From FEN-1219 sp963744305 (GTDB lineage: Bacteria > Pseudomonadota > Gammaproteobacteria > Steroidobacterales > Rariloculaceae), in assembly GCA_963744305.1 (NCBI GenBank), contig CAVUTF010000016.1:81116-145115 (forward strand): DNA of 64,000 nucleotides, given 5' to 3'. The translations under genes and the position numbers were made by a program. Positions 55,001 to 64,000 of the stretch are shown here, piece by piece. The notes beneath the pieces were generated by a model. That model did no database searches. It saw nothing but the letters and a program-made list of their open reading frames with translations, and was not told the origin of the DNA. Numbering within the stretch: the stretch's first letter is position 1; every line of letters begins with the position of its first letter.

Positions 55001-55813
55001 CACCACGACATCTGGGATTGGGATAACCCGACCTCGCCGATCCTGCTCGACGTCGTCGTCGACGGCCGGCCGGTCGGTGCCGGCGTCCGACGTGCCGTTC
55101 GAGTGGACGTCGCCCACTCAGCCGTTTCCGACGAAGCCGGCCGCCTACGATCGCCAAGGCGTCCTCGAGAGCGGCTTGATCGACTTCACTCCGGCGCTCA
55201 AGGCCGCCGCGCTGGAGTCCGTGAAGGGTTTGCGGATGGGCCGATGTTCACGCCGTCGTCGCTGCTCGAATCGCCGGACGGCGCCCTGGGCACGCTCGTG
55301 CTGCCGCACTACGGGGGCGGGGCGAACTGGGAGGGCGGGGCGGCGGATCCGGAAACCGCCATGCTGTAGCAGGCGACCGCTCGGATGTTCGCTATCTGTT
55401 CGTCAACGGCAAAGCTCCGAAGCCGATAGGCCTGCCGCTCGTGAAGCCGCCATGGGGACGGATCACCGCGATCAACATGCACACCGGCCAGCATGCGCGG
55501 ATGGTCGCGAACGGCGAGACGCCCTACGCGTGAAGAATCACCCGGCGTTAAAGGCTGGAACATTCCGCGCACGGGCAAGCCAAGCCGTGCATTGCTCCTG
55601 GTGACCAAGACGCTGCTGATCGCCGGCGAAGGCTACGGCGGCGCGCCGATGCTACGCGCGCACGACAAGGCAACGGGCGAGATCATCGCCGAGATTCCAT
55701 TGCCGGGCGGCCGCGAGCGGCAAGCCGATGACCGCTCGTGGCGGGCGGCAAGCAATACATCGTGCTCGCAGTCGGCCGGGAGACGGGAGCTCGTGGCGTT
55801 GGCCTTGCCATGA
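55001..55813 (+). pseudogene. PQQ-dehydrogenase relic 2 (deleted and frameshifted)
   Basis: Starts abruptly at HHDIWDWDNPTSPILLDVVV, loses about 40 residues after DGRPV, resumes VPASDVPFEWTSPTQPFPTK, then LIDFTPALKAAALESVKG, PMFTPSSLLESPDGALGTLV, GGANWEGGAADPETAML and, after stops and shifts, NIPRTGKPSRALLLVTKTLL, RAHDKATGEIIAEIPLPGG and a final LVALALP. This is the C-terminal half of a glucose-dehydrogenase-like quinoprotein. The internal deletion makes it a true pseudogene rather than a sequencing artefact. Confidence 0.85.
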
Positions 55814-55964
55814 TCACGAGTCGCCAACGCGGTGTGCGATTCTTGATAATCCGCTTCACCTGCATCGTGCATGTCGTTGGGGCGACGCAGTCGCTGCAAT
55901 CTCTTCGCGTGCACTCGTGATCGTACTCGTTAGCATCACCGCTATCAGGCGGCATCACACGAGC
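55814..55964. other. Gap after the PQQ relic
   Basis: About 150 bases absent from copy 1 of the repeat. I see no gene, RNA or repeat in it. Confidence 0.5.
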
Positions 55965-56350
55965 TGAAACATTCTCTCTGAGCGACACGAGAGAAACACG
56001 AGCGTAAGACGAGCGTAAGGTGAGCGCTCGACATTTTTCATAGACCGCTCATCCGCATGCGCGGATACTCGCGTGCATCGTCAGTCCGTGCGTCAGAGAG
56101 AAGGAATCGTCTCGACGCGCCTCAGAGGACCTCCAAGTCCTCCGATGGTTGGGCGGAGGGCTGGCGAGCTTCTGCGGCCGCAAGTGATAACGGTCGGCGC
56201 GGCATGTGAGCCCGGCCGTAGGGAGAATCCAGCTATCGCACGCGCGAACTCCGATACGAAACTCAACAATCGAGGAGAGCGAACGTGACAAGATCAAGAG
56301 TTCTTACCAGCCTTGCCGCTTGCACCGTATTGGGCTCGGCGGCATCCGTC
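55965..56350. repeat. Long direct repeat, copy 2
   Basis: Matches 53281-53647. It carries the same upstream region, ribosome site and first codons (as TRSRVLTSLAACTVLGSAAS), then diverges where a new gene start was joined. The 471-base stretch from 55814 to 56284 has no complete gene. Confidence 0.88.
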
Positions 56351-56395
56351 CTCGTTCCCCCCAATAACGAAAAATCTGGTTGGAGGCACCAATGA
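56285..56395 (+). CDS. Leader-derived 36-codon frame upstream of haloperoxidase 2
   Basis: GTG 56285 with the duplicated ribosome site starts TRSRVLTSLAACTVLGSAAS, the signal peptide of haloperoxidase 1, and ends VPPNNEKSGWRHQ. Its TGA overlaps the next ATG (ATGA). It may be translated and couple translation to the next gene, or be a silent relic. Confidence 0.45.
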   Translation: MTRSRVLTSLAACTVLGSAASVLVPPNNEKSGWRHQ

Positions 56396-57735
56396 AGAAC
56401 CATACCAAGCACTTGGCGGCTGCTACGTTGCTCGTCGCCATGGGTGTTTTTGCGGCGCACGTCGAGGCGCAGAACACGGTCATCGAGTGGAATCAGCTCG
56501 CGGGCCAGTTCGTCGCTGGTCCGCCGCAGTCGCAACTTCGACAGTACGCGATCATCCACGTTGCGATGGCAGATGCGGTCGTTGCGATCGAAGGGCGCTA
56601 CGAGGCGTTCAAGGTCGGTTTGACTGCGCCGCGCAGCGCCTCGGCGAACGCGGCGGCTGCCCAAGCGGCTCACGATGTGCTGGCCGCGTTTCTTGCTGCC
56701 GGTACGCCGGGCAGAACGGCGATCGATGCCAAGCTCGCGGCGGACCTCGCCACGATCCCACCGGATCAGAGGGCTCTCGGCGTGGAGGTCGGCGGCAGAC
56801 ATCGCCGCAATCGGTCCTCGCCTGGCGCGCAACCGATGGCTTCGCGGAGCGCCAATCCGCTTCCTCCGGCATTCCCGCCGGCACTCCTGCCGTCGGTGTT
56901 GCCGGGAATTTGGGTGCCCACGGCATCAGGTCCGGCGCAGTTATCAAAGCTGGGCGACGTCGAGCCGTTCGCCGTGCTCTCGTCGACGCAATTCCTGCCG
57001 GACCCGCCGCCGCAGCTCGAGAGCGCCGAGTACGCAGCGGACGTCAACGAGGTCAAGAACGAGGGGGAAAGGCCTGTTCCTTACCCCACCTCCTGCGATG
57101 ACCCATCGATAGTGGGCAGGCAGAGGATTGCGCTCGTGTGGGCTGCCACACCACCCTGCGGAAGCGTAACGACCGCCTTCCGCGTGTGGCATAACGTCGC
57201 GCGCGACATGGCCCAGGAAGACCGGCTGTCCTTGGTTGAGACGGCGCGGCTCTTCGCGTTGCTAACCACATCGCAGTTCGACAGCGTTCAAACCTCACAG
57301 AACAGCAAGTTCGTCTATCGCCTGTGGCGTCCCGAGACGGCCATCGCGAATGCGGGCGCCGTCGGCAGCGACCCGGACTACGATGACAATCCTCTCACCG
57401 ACGGGCAGCCCGGTTGGGTACCGCTGCTCGTGACGCCGCCCTATCCGGCGTACTCGAGCAACATGCAGTGCATCGGCGCCGGCGGGGCGGGCATACTGCG
57501 CAACTTTTTCGGCGACAACAGGCCCTTCAAGGCGACGTGGTACTTGAACAATACGGCGACGTCACCGGTCGTGCGCGCGGAGAACTACCCAAGCTTCACG
57601 GACCTCGAAGTCGAAGAGGGTAACAGTCGAGTCTGGGGCGGCATCCACTTCCGGTTCGATCTCACGGAAAGCATTGAGAGCTGCAATGCAGTCGCGGACT
57701 ACATCTTCGACAACAAGATGCAGCCGGCAATCTAG
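56392..57735 (+). CDS. Vanadium-haloperoxidase-like protein 2 (compensated frameshift inside)
   Basis: 447 residues, exported (KHLAAATLLVAMGVFAAHVE). Motif 1: NSKFVYRLWRPETAI at about 304-318; motif 2: TPPYPAYSSNMQCIGAGG at 347-365; motif 3: NSRVWGGIHFRFD at 411-424. The PSGH His is again missing (SSNM). Between about 56785 and 56860 the frame is scrambled: the expected DIAAI and VLAWRATDGFAERQS lie in other frames and the net shift is zero, which suggests two or three paired sequencing indels. GGAGG precedes ATG 56392. Confidence 0.83.
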   Translation: MKNHTKHLAAATLLVAMGVFAAHVEAQNTVIEWNQLAGQFVAGPPQSQLRQYAIIHVAMADAVVAIEGRYEAFKVGLTAPRSASANAAAAQAAHDVLAAFLAAGTPGRTAIDAKLAADLATIPPDQRALGVEVGGRHRRNRSSPGAQPMASRSANPLPPAFPPALLPSVLPGIWVPTASGPAQLSKLGDVEPFAVLSSTQFLPDPPPQLESAEYAADVNEVKNEGERPVPYPTSCDDPSIVGRQRIALVWAATPPCGSVTTAFRVWHNVARDMAQEDRLSLVETARLFALLTTSQFDSVQTSQNSKFVYRLWRPETAIANAGAVGSDPDYDDNPLTDGQPGWVPLLVTPPYPAYSSNMQCIGAGGAGILRNFFGDNRPFKATWYLNNTATSPVVRAENYPSFTDLEVEEGNSRVWGGIHFRFDLTESIESCNAVADYIFDNKMQPAI

Positions 57736-57758
57736 CTCGCGATACGCCTCTCTCGTCG

Positions 57759-57791
57759 CAGCCGCGGACAGCCCTTGGGCTTCCGCGGCTG
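57759..57791. terminator. Strong hairpin after haloperoxidase 2
   Basis: CAGCCGCGGA pairs with TCCGCGGCTG, and an inner AGCCC-TT-GGGCT extends the stem past one unpaired C. It lies 24 bases after the stop; no T-run follows. Confidence 0.65.
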
Positions 57792-57868
57792 CGTGTAGGC
57801 TCGGCGCCATGTCCGCCGACTTCGCCAAAAGGGCGACGTACGTGCGAGGCATCCCGTTCCGAGATCGT

Positions 57869-58010
57869 CAACCCGAGGTCGTCGAAGCCCGCATCTTGCT
57901 CGGCATTCATTTCCGCTTCCCGGACACGGAGGGGCGCAAGTTGGGCGCCCGCGTGGCTTTCTGAACGTCACAACATTGCTGCGGCCGCTGCGCCATGACG
58001 GCTTCGGCGG
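57869..58010 (+). pseudogene. Haloperoxidase C-terminal relic (third copy)
   Basis: QPEVVEARILLGIHFRFPDT and EGRKLGARVAF match the end of haloperoxidase 1, but the next Trp codon is TGA. The bases beyond still resemble the lost FTNALRP tail. Nothing of the N-terminal part precedes it. In the rest of 57736-58117 I see only the hairpins. Confidence 0.8.
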
Positions 58011-58031
58011 CAAACACGACAGAGGCGCGAA

Positions 58032-58054
58032 GGGGCGGGCGTTTCGCCTGCCCC
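58032..58054. terminator. Hairpin matching the haloperoxidase 1 terminator
   Basis: GGGGCGGGCG and CGCCTGCCCC pair with one G-T pair and a TTT loop. It is the counterpart of 54874-54894 in the third block. Confidence 0.65.
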
Positions 58055-58117
58055 ATCGCTAATCGACGACGTAGCTGAGTCACGCCTCAGTTGCGGAAGG
58101 CTACACCGCGCGCGTGC

Positions 58118-59104
58118 TCAATTCTGATACCCGGGTTTGCAATTGTAAGGTTCCGGATCCCACGGGCTGCGCACGAACAGCTCTTTCTGGGTGAACGCTT
58201 TCTTGAAATAGGCCGGGTCGTCGATGACCCAGGTTATCTCGAGCTCGCCGGCCGCATTCACCTCGAGCCGCTCCATGAGCTTTAAATCCTGCGTATGCAT
58301 GACTCCGAAGCGGGGCTCGAGAGTCGCCGAAACGAAGTAGTCGGTCGTCACGACCAATACCGCGCCTTCGAAGTGTCCGCGTGAATAGCCCATCGTGCCG
58401 CGTGCGAAGTCCGCGGGGCGCGGCGCGTCGTCGAGGTACACGATGCGCTGCGTGTCCATGAAACGATGAACGATCACGACGCGATCTTGCTCGCGCCGGA
58501 TCTCGAACGGCTCGTTCACGTTCACCCAGAAACGCACGGGGCTTGCAGGATCGCAGTAGATTGCCGGATCGTCCTTGATCGGATCGAACGCCGCACGGGC
58601 GCGCTCACCCGCCTCGGTGAGCGCGCCGTCGTATCGCGAGACGGCGAACCGCTTCATCGTCCAGATGCCGATGATCGAGCCGCGCTCGGCGGGAAGCTCG
58701 CGGCCGGAGGCCACCGTTGGGGCGAACAGCGTCGTGCTATCGAGCACGCTGCCGTCCGCGAAGTGCGCCATGCGCAGCGCGCAGCCGGTCGGATTGTGGC
58801 GCGCGGCAACGCCGTCGATCGTGATCGGGTCGCCCGGTTTGAATGTGTCCTGTCTCAGCCCATTGCGCGACAGCACGCTGCGCGATGCCATTTCGCAGTT
58901 CCATACTTGTTTCTGGCCGCCGGCGTCCAAGGTCTCGATGTAGACGAATGAGTGTGGATTGATGAACTCGAACTTCGAGACGATGCCCTCGATCTTGACG
59001 GGTTTGCTCGTGTCGTAATGCGGCGCAACGCCGTGGTGGGCGAAGCAAGTCGCGCTCAATACTAGACCGATCAGTGCGATTCGACTCTGTGCGGCGGCAT
59101 GCAT
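58118..59104 (-). CDS. Fused DUF6152 and GxSxGxxEGAVLVV-module secreted protein
   Basis: 328 residues, intact. Signal peptide (RIALIGLVLSATCFA), HHGVAPHYDTSKPVKIEGIV and FEFINPHSFVYIETLDAGGQ form the DUF6152 half (to about 125). The second half has IIGIWTMKRFAV, LTEAGERARAAFDPIKDDPA, YCDPASPVRFWVNVNEPFEI, RIVYLDDAPRP, GYSRGHFEGAVLVVTTDYF and the tail shared with the relic at 54909. It is coded as two genes at 8.7 and 42.9 kb, so the fusion argues for a shared role. Confidence 0.85.
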   Translation of the reverse strand: MHAAAQSRIALIGLVLSATCFAHHGVAPHYDTSKPVKIEGIVSKFEFINPHSFVYIETLDAGGQKQVWNCEMASRSVLSRNGLRQDTFKPGDPITIDGVAARHNPTGCALRMAHFADGSVLDSTTLFAPTVASGRELPAERGSIIGIWTMKRFAVSRYDGALTEAGERARAAFDPIKDDPAIYCDPASPVRFWVNVNEPFEIRREQDRVVIVHRFMDTQRIVYLDDAPRPADFARGTMGYSRGHFEGAVLVVTTDYFVSATLEPRFGVMHTQDLKLMERLEVNAAGELEITWVIDDPAYFKKAFTQKELFVRSPWDPEPYNCKPGYQN

Positions 59105-59250
59105 CGCGCGCTCCCGTGGGCCCGGCAGGGCACATCTGCCGGCCGTTTCCGCGGAGTATGACGCAGCCGGAAACCGCTGGGTATCCGATGCCTTTGAACG
59201 GCACCGGCGCTCCTGCTACCGTTGCTCGAAGACCTTCGGAGGCTGGAAAA

Positions 59251-60379
59251 ATGACCGCGAACCGATTCTGCGTGCCCGGGCTCCTGATCACGTCGTTTGC
59301 ATTCACGCCGGTCTGGGCTCAACGCATCGGCGAGGGTCCCGGAGCTCCTCCGTCGGCGCTGCGCTCCGTTCCCGCCGAGACAATTGCAGCCGCCGTGAAG
59401 GACCCAAAGTGGCGCGCGCCACGTACTACTTGGGGCCATCCGAGCCTCGAGGGAGTCTGGAGCGTCGACGACATGCGCGGGATCCCACGCGACCGGCCTG
59501 AGAGCTTCGGCTCCCGCGACACGCTGACTCCGGAGGAGTTCTTCGAGCGGGCGAGCATGCAGCAGGGCGGCAAGAATCGGGCTGCGGAGACGGAGACTTT
59601 CCTGCGTAACGAGTGGGGCACTCGCACCTTCGGCTTCGCTTCACTCGTGGTCGATCCGCCGAACGGCAGGGTTCCCGAGATGACCGCGGCTGGCAAAGCG
59701 CGTGCAGCGGCCGTCGGCAACCAAGGCACGTTCAGCGACACCACGTTCGACACGTTCGAGGACTTCAGCCTCTACGACCGCTGCATTACGCGCGGCATCT
59801 TCGGTTCCGTCCTGCCGTCGATCTACGGCAACGGCATCCGGATCGCGCAAAGTCCGACGACGGTGTCGATCACCTACGAAATGATCCACGACACACGGAT
59901 CGTTCAACTCGACGGGCGCCCGCACGTGACCGACGACGTCCGACCAGTACATGGGGAACGCGCGCGGCCGTTGGGAGGGCGATACGTTGGTCGTCGAGAC
60001 GACAAACTTCACGGACAAGACGAGCGTCGGCGCGCGGGGTCCGCACAGCGACAAGCTCAAAGTGACGGAACGCTATCGGCGCGTAGACCCGGAGATGATC
60101 GAATACCGTGCGACGATCGACGATCCCGAGACGTACACCGCGCCGTTCACTTACCGCGTGATGTTTACCACTCAGCCGAACTACGAGGTGTACGAATACT
60201 CGTGCCACGAGGGCAACAGTGCCGTCGCCGGCGGCCTCTCGGGCGAGCGCGCCTACGAGCAGCAAGTCGCGGAGGCCAGGGCGAAAGGCCTGCCGATTCC
60301 GCCGCGCTCGAGCGGCACGACGATCTATCGCGCGCCCGAAGAAGGGGCCGAGGTGTTCAACATCAACGCCGGCGAATAG
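59251..60379 (+). CDS. Secreted GxxxGRWEGDTLVV-family protein (one frameshift)
   Basis: About 376 residues. Signal peptide (CVPGLLITSFAFTPVWAQ), then TWGHPSLEGVWSVDDMRGIP, SLYDRCITRGIFGSVLPSIY, ITYEMIHDTRIVQLDGRPHV and, after an indel near 59940, GNARGRWEGDTLVVETTNFT, KVTERYRRVDPEMIEYRATI and DDPETYTAPFTYRVMFTTQP. Same module as the genes at 1014, 9142 and 42973. GGAGG precedes ATG. It is followed by a DUF6152 fusion gene 47 bases later, probably one operon. Confidence 0.83.
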
Positions 60380-60425
60380 CGGACAAACGCGCCTGGTGTT
60401 CATTTTATAAATCAAGGAATTGGAT

Positions 60426-61458
60426 ATGGAACTTCACAGCGTGTGTCAGGTCTCGGCCGCGGGGCCTGCAGCCCTCGAACGCTGGCTTCGTGCCCTGGCG
60501 CTTGTGTGCGCGTTGGGCGCGGCGGCCGCCGCGCACGCGCACCATAGCGCCGCGCAGTTCGACACGACTTCTCAGGTCTCGATCGAAGGGACCGTGTCGA
60601 AGTACGCGTGGAGGAATCCACACGTTTATATGGCGTTGCAGGTCCGCGGCGCCGACGGCGCGCTCGTCGAGCAGGAGATCGAGGCGGGCGCGAGCTCGGT
60701 GCTCTTGCCGCTCGGTCTCACGCCGGACGCCGTCGCCGTCGGCGAGCGCGTCACGATCAAAGGAAGTCCTTCGAAGCGCGGTCCGGGGCACATGGTGCTC
60801 GGCCGCGAGCTCGTGAAGGCCGACGGCACCGTGCTGCCACTGAACATAGGTTCCACATCGCGCCGCCCGGCGCCGAGCAACGTGAGCGCGAGCTCGATCG
60901 AAGGCACTTGGTTCTCGCCGCTTCGCGCGGTTCCGCGACTTCAATAGCCGGAGCAACTGGCAGATCACGGAGAAAGGCCGCGCGGCGGTCGCGCAGTTCG
61001 ACAGCCGCCAGACCGCGCACGCGGACTGCATACCCGTCACACCGCCGACGCTGATGCTCTATCCCGTCGCAACGACGGTCGATGTGGAAGACGACAAGGT
61101 AGTCTTCCGCGTCGACTGGATGAAGTCGGAGCGCATCGTCTATCTCGACGGGCGCATCCACCCGAAAGACGCGGAACGGACGCTCCATGGGCACTCAATC
61201 GGACATTGGGAAGGCGCGACGCTGGTCGTCGACACCGTGCAGTTCGCCGACCACCGCGAAGGCAACGCGATGGGAGGCTTGCCGTCGGGCGCGGGCAAAC
61301 ATCTGATCGAGCGTTTCTCCCTGACGGACGACCACCGCCGGTTGCGCTACGAAATAACGCTCGAGGATCCGGACTATCTCGCAGCGCCGGTCATGCACGT
61401 GGCCGAGTTGGACTATCGACCCGATTTAGTCGCCTACGGGTCTAGCGTGCGATCTTGA
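60426..61458 (+). CDS. Fused DUF6152 and GHSIGHWEGATLVV-module secreted protein (one frameshift)
   Basis: About 343 residues. A signal peptide (ALALVCALGAAAAAHA) leads to HHSAAQFDTTSQVSIEGTVS, YAWRNPHVYMALQVRGADGA and GPGHMVLGRELVKADGT, the DUF6152 half; then SIEGTWFSPLRA and, after one indel near 60930, QITEKGRAAVAQFDSRQTAH, DCIPVTPPTLMLYPVATTVD, RIVYLDGRIHPKDAERTLHG and GHSIGHWEGATLVVDTVQFA. The 3' end overlaps the convergent MFS gene by 25 bases. Confidence 0.83.
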
Positions 61459-62937
61459 AGTGGCGCAGAGGTTTCTACAGGACTAGCCACGGCGGCGGAC
61501 GTCTGGCTGCGCTCCTTGCGGGCGCTCCAAGACCAGGCTACGAGAGCAACGAGAACCGTGAGCGAGATCGTCGTGAGCACCGTGGCCGCGATATCCACTC
61601 CGTGCGTGAACGCGTGCAGAATTCCCGGGTCCGCGGCAGGGTCCACGGCATTCAACGACGGCGGGTAACCGTCGGCGCCCATGGTCAGCGTGACGATCAC
61701 CGTGCCGAATGCGATGCCGATCACGTTGCCCGAGTTGCGGCAGAGGTTGACGAAGCCAGCCGCCAGCCCATGGTGGCTCGCGTCGACCGAGTTCAACACC
61801 GATGCATTGTTTGCCGCACTGAACAGCGACATTCCTAAGGACATCACCATGAGCCCGAGCACCACGGCCCAGACCGGCGTCGCCGTCGTCAGCAGGTGAA
61901 CGTCGCGAATCCGAGCGCGGTGACGCCCATGCCGATGTTGGCGAACAACCGCACGCCCCAGCGGTCGGCGAGCCGCCCCGCAAAAGGTGCGGCGACGGCC
62001 GTCACGATTGCCGCCGGCACGATCGTCAAGCCGACGCGCGACGCATCGAAGCCCTTGACGCCCTGCAAGAAAAACGGCGTGAGGAACCGCGTCGATGCGA
62101 TGCCCATGAACGTGACGATCGCGGCGAGCGAGCCCCAACCGAACTCGCCGATTCGAAAGAGCGTGAGATCGAGCATCGGCGCCGCCATGCGCCGCTCCAC
62201 GCGCACGAACAGCACGAGCAGCAGAGCTGCAGCCGCGCAACCGAGCAAAGTGACAGGCTCGGTCCACCCGATGCCCGGACCGAGCGTCAGCGTGAGCAGC
62301 AGAGCGACGAGAAAGCTCGAGAACAGCGCGGCGCCCAAGTAGTCGAACGGCTGCACTTCGGACGGCGCCCGCTTCGCGCGCCGGCGCAGCGTGCGCTGGG
62401 CCGCGATGCAAATCACGAGCATCGCAATCGCCGTGGTTGCAAACAGCATGCGCCAGCCGACGGTGCCCGTCACGACGCCGCCCGCTGCGGGCCCCACAAT
62501 CGCGCCCAAGCCGACGACGCCGAGCTGCAAGCCGAGCATTTTCGCCCGTCCCTCGCCTCGAAGTTGCCGACGAGAATCGCCATCGCGGTTCCCTGCGTCA
62601 TCGCGGAGCCGACACCGACGAATACGCGGGCTCCGATCAGGCCGGCGATGCTGCCCGAAACCCCGGCGAGAAGTGCGCCTATCGCGAAGATCAATGCGCC
62701 GAGGACATAGATCCGCTTGCGGCCGAGCAGGTCCGACAGGCGGCCCATCGGCACGAGCAACGCCGCAATCGTGAGGCCGTTGCCGATGATGACCCACTGG
62801 GCCGTCGGCAAATCGGTGCCGAACTCGAGCGCAATCGTCGGCAGCGCGACGATCGACGAGCTCGTGTCGAACACCGTGATGAAGATGCCGACCACGCAGA
62901 CGAGGAAGACGCGGTACTTGTGCTCTAGGTGGGTCAC
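61434..62937 (-). CDS. MFS drug-efflux transporter, EmrB/QacA (DHA2) type (frameshifted)
   Basis: About 500 residues, 14 helices expected. Landmarks: VFDTSSSIVALPTIALEFGT, WVIIGNGLTIAALLVPMGRL, SDLLGRKRIYVLGALIF and ARVFVGVGSAMTQGTAMAIL in the N-terminal half; LGAIVGPAAGGVVTGTVGWR (motif C); and GLAAGFVNLCRNSGNVIGIA near the end. Frame changes lie near 62560 and 61895. GTG 62937 overlaps the previous stop (GTGA), so it is coupled with the GlcG/HbpS gene. It would export toxic organics by proton antiport. Confidence 0.9.
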
Positions 62938-63360
62938 CGGTCCGCGACTAGGCCGGCCTGCTCGATGCCGTAGGCGCAAACGGCTTCGTCCTCCTCGCCG
63001 GTGCCGCCGCTCGCGCCCGCCGCGCCGAGATCGCGCCGCTCGCGTCGCTGATCAGCACGCCGCCGATCTGCGGCAGGAACTTGCCGCCGGCCGTCGCCGC
63101 GAGCGTGATGAAGAAGTTCGGGTTGTCCTTCGCGCGGCCCGCGAGCGCGCGGCTCGAGGCGCCCATGGCGACGGCGGCCCACGCCTTGCCGGTCGCGACG
63201 TCGAAGCGGAACATGCTGGCGCCGTCCTCGCGCTGCATCGCCTTCAAGTGGCCGCCTCATCGAGCACGACGACGCTGACCGGCTTGATCTTCATCTCCCG
63301 CGCTTTTTCGAGCGCCTTGGCGACGATCTGGTTGGCCTGCGCGAGCGTCAGCGTCGGCAT
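62934..63360 (-). CDS. GlcG/HbpS family protein (DUF336), frameshifted
   Basis: About 142 residues. LTLAQANQIVAKALEKAREM and KPVSVVVLDEA, then after an indel near 63250 HLKAMQREDGASMFRFDVAT, GKAWAAVAMGASSRALAGRA and FLPQIGGVLISDASGAI, ending, after another near 63030, GASGGTGEEDEAVCAYGIEQ. Family members bind haem or cobalamin-like ligands, or are of unknown role in catabolic operons. GGAGAG precedes ATG 63360. Confidence 0.88.
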
Positions 63361-63496
63361 CGTCTCTCCGTCAAGAAGCATCAAGTTGTGCAGCATACCG
63401 GCGCCGTCGGCATTGGCAAGGCGGCGCGGCCGTAGTGGCCGGGCGGGCGCGTCTAGAATGCGCCCCGTACAAGCGCGTTGGTCCAAGGAGAGAATC

Positions 63497-64000
63497 ATGG
63501 GCAGGCCGTGCATCATCACCGTTGCGATCACCGGGTCCGTGCCGACCAAGAAGGACAACCCGGCGGTACCGATCACGGTCGACGAGCAGATCGAATCGCT
63601 CACGCGGCGTACGAGGCCGGCGCCGCGCTCGTCCACGTGCACGTGCGTAACGACGACGGCTCGACGACGTCGGATCCTGAGAAGTTCGCGCGCTTCCTCG
63701 CCGGCATCCGCAAGCATTGCCCCGACATGATCGTGCAGTTCTCGACGGGCGGACGCAGCGGCACGGGCAAGGAGCGCGGCGGCATGCTGCACCTCGACCC
63801 GAGATGGCGTCGCTGGCGACGGGCTCCGTGAATTTCGCGAAGATCATCTACGAGAACCATCCGACGCTGATCAACGATCTCGCGCAGAGCATGCTCGAGC
63901 ACGACATCAAGCCCGAGGTGGAGATCTTCGATCTCGCGATGCTGTACAACGCCGCAAAGCTCGTTGCGGACGGGCTGCTCAAAGCGCCCGCGCACGTGCA
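63497..64000 (+). CDS. Beta-keto acid cleavage enzyme (BKACE, DUF849), 5' part, frameshifted
   Basis: Condenses a beta-keto acid with acetyl-CoA to give acetoacetate and a new CoA ester, using zinc. Landmarks: CIITVAITGSVPTKKDNPAV, AYEAGAALVHVHVRNDDGST (with the two zinc His), IVQFSTGGRSGTGKERGGML and SGVNFA-type TGSVNFAKIIYENHPTLIND, then HDIKPEVEIFDLAMLYNAAK. Indels lie near 63598 and 63803. AAGGAGA precedes ATG. The gene continues beyond the window. Confidence 0.92.

Overview
The window reads as a chromosomal stretch of a high-GC, Gram-negative bacterium, most likely a gammaproteobacterium. The best lineage marker is the fused RlmK/RlmL rRNA methyltransferase at 21.9-24.2 kb, an architecture typical of Gammaproteobacteria. 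An OprO/P-type porin, lipoproteins and many Sec/Tat signal peptides confirm an outer membrane. I see no rRNA, tRNA, CRISPR array, insertion sequence or phage gene. Most genes are secreted or membrane-bound catabolic enzymes.

The assembly carries many small indels. At least 20 genes continue in another frame with family residues intact on both sides. I annotate these as single frameshifted genes, because consensus error is more likely than decay. The worst stretches are 2.3-8.7 kb, 41.0-43.7 kb and the last 500 bases.

Layout. 0-1 kb: 3' end of a PQQ alcohol dehydrogenase. 1-2 kb: a secreted GxSxGxWEGDTLVV-family protein on the minus strand. 2.3-11.4 kb: a probable operon with a haem-motif PSD/DUF1592-type protein, a Tat DUF1552 protein, an exported ankyrin protein, a Tat fluoroacetate-dehalogenase-like enzyme, a DUF6152 protein with its partner, and an amidase. 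11.5-19.7 kb: exported methyltransferase-like protein, molybdenum hydroxylase pair, homogentisate dioxygenase, quinone reductase, MBL-fold protein and a cupin relic. 19.8-25.6 kb: an ArsR-controlled cassette with two operator copies, a PD-(D/E)XK-like protein, rlmKL, tatC and an FMN reductase. 25.7-31 kb: MBL hydrolase, methyltransferase, DUF4159, divergent aldo/keto reductase, and a LemA-TPM-TPM operon. 31-38.9 kb: arfB, HIT protein, NHL protein, tannase-like lipoprotein, MBL protein, DUF3500 and porin. 38.9-41 kb (minus): a double-glycine-leader bacteriocin-like peptide, a two-helix membrane partner, and a beta-lactamase-fold protein whose nucleophile is Cys instead of Ser. 41-44.1 kb: recQ, then a DUF6152 protein with its partner. 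44.2-51.1 kb: the conserved RDD / SpoIIM / DUF58 / MoxR / DUF4350 / DUF4129 membrane locus. 51.2-52.6 kb: SnoaL protein and AraC regulator. 52.7-58.1 kb: a rearranged, duplicated block with two vanadium-haloperoxidase-like genes and relics of a PQQ dehydrogenase, a haloperoxidase and a DUF6152-fusion gene. 58.1-64 kb: two fused DUF6152 proteins and a stand-alone partner, an MFS transporter, a GlcG/HbpS protein and the 5' part of a BKACE enzyme.

The strongest candidate for something new is the 38.97-40.92 kb minus-strand cluster: peptide, intercistronic hairpin, membrane partner and Cys-variant hydrolase. Other notable points are a TatC lacking three conserved acidic residues, several enzymes missing catalytic residues, a paralogous secreted family found both split and fused, and a perfect 48-bp palindromic repeat.
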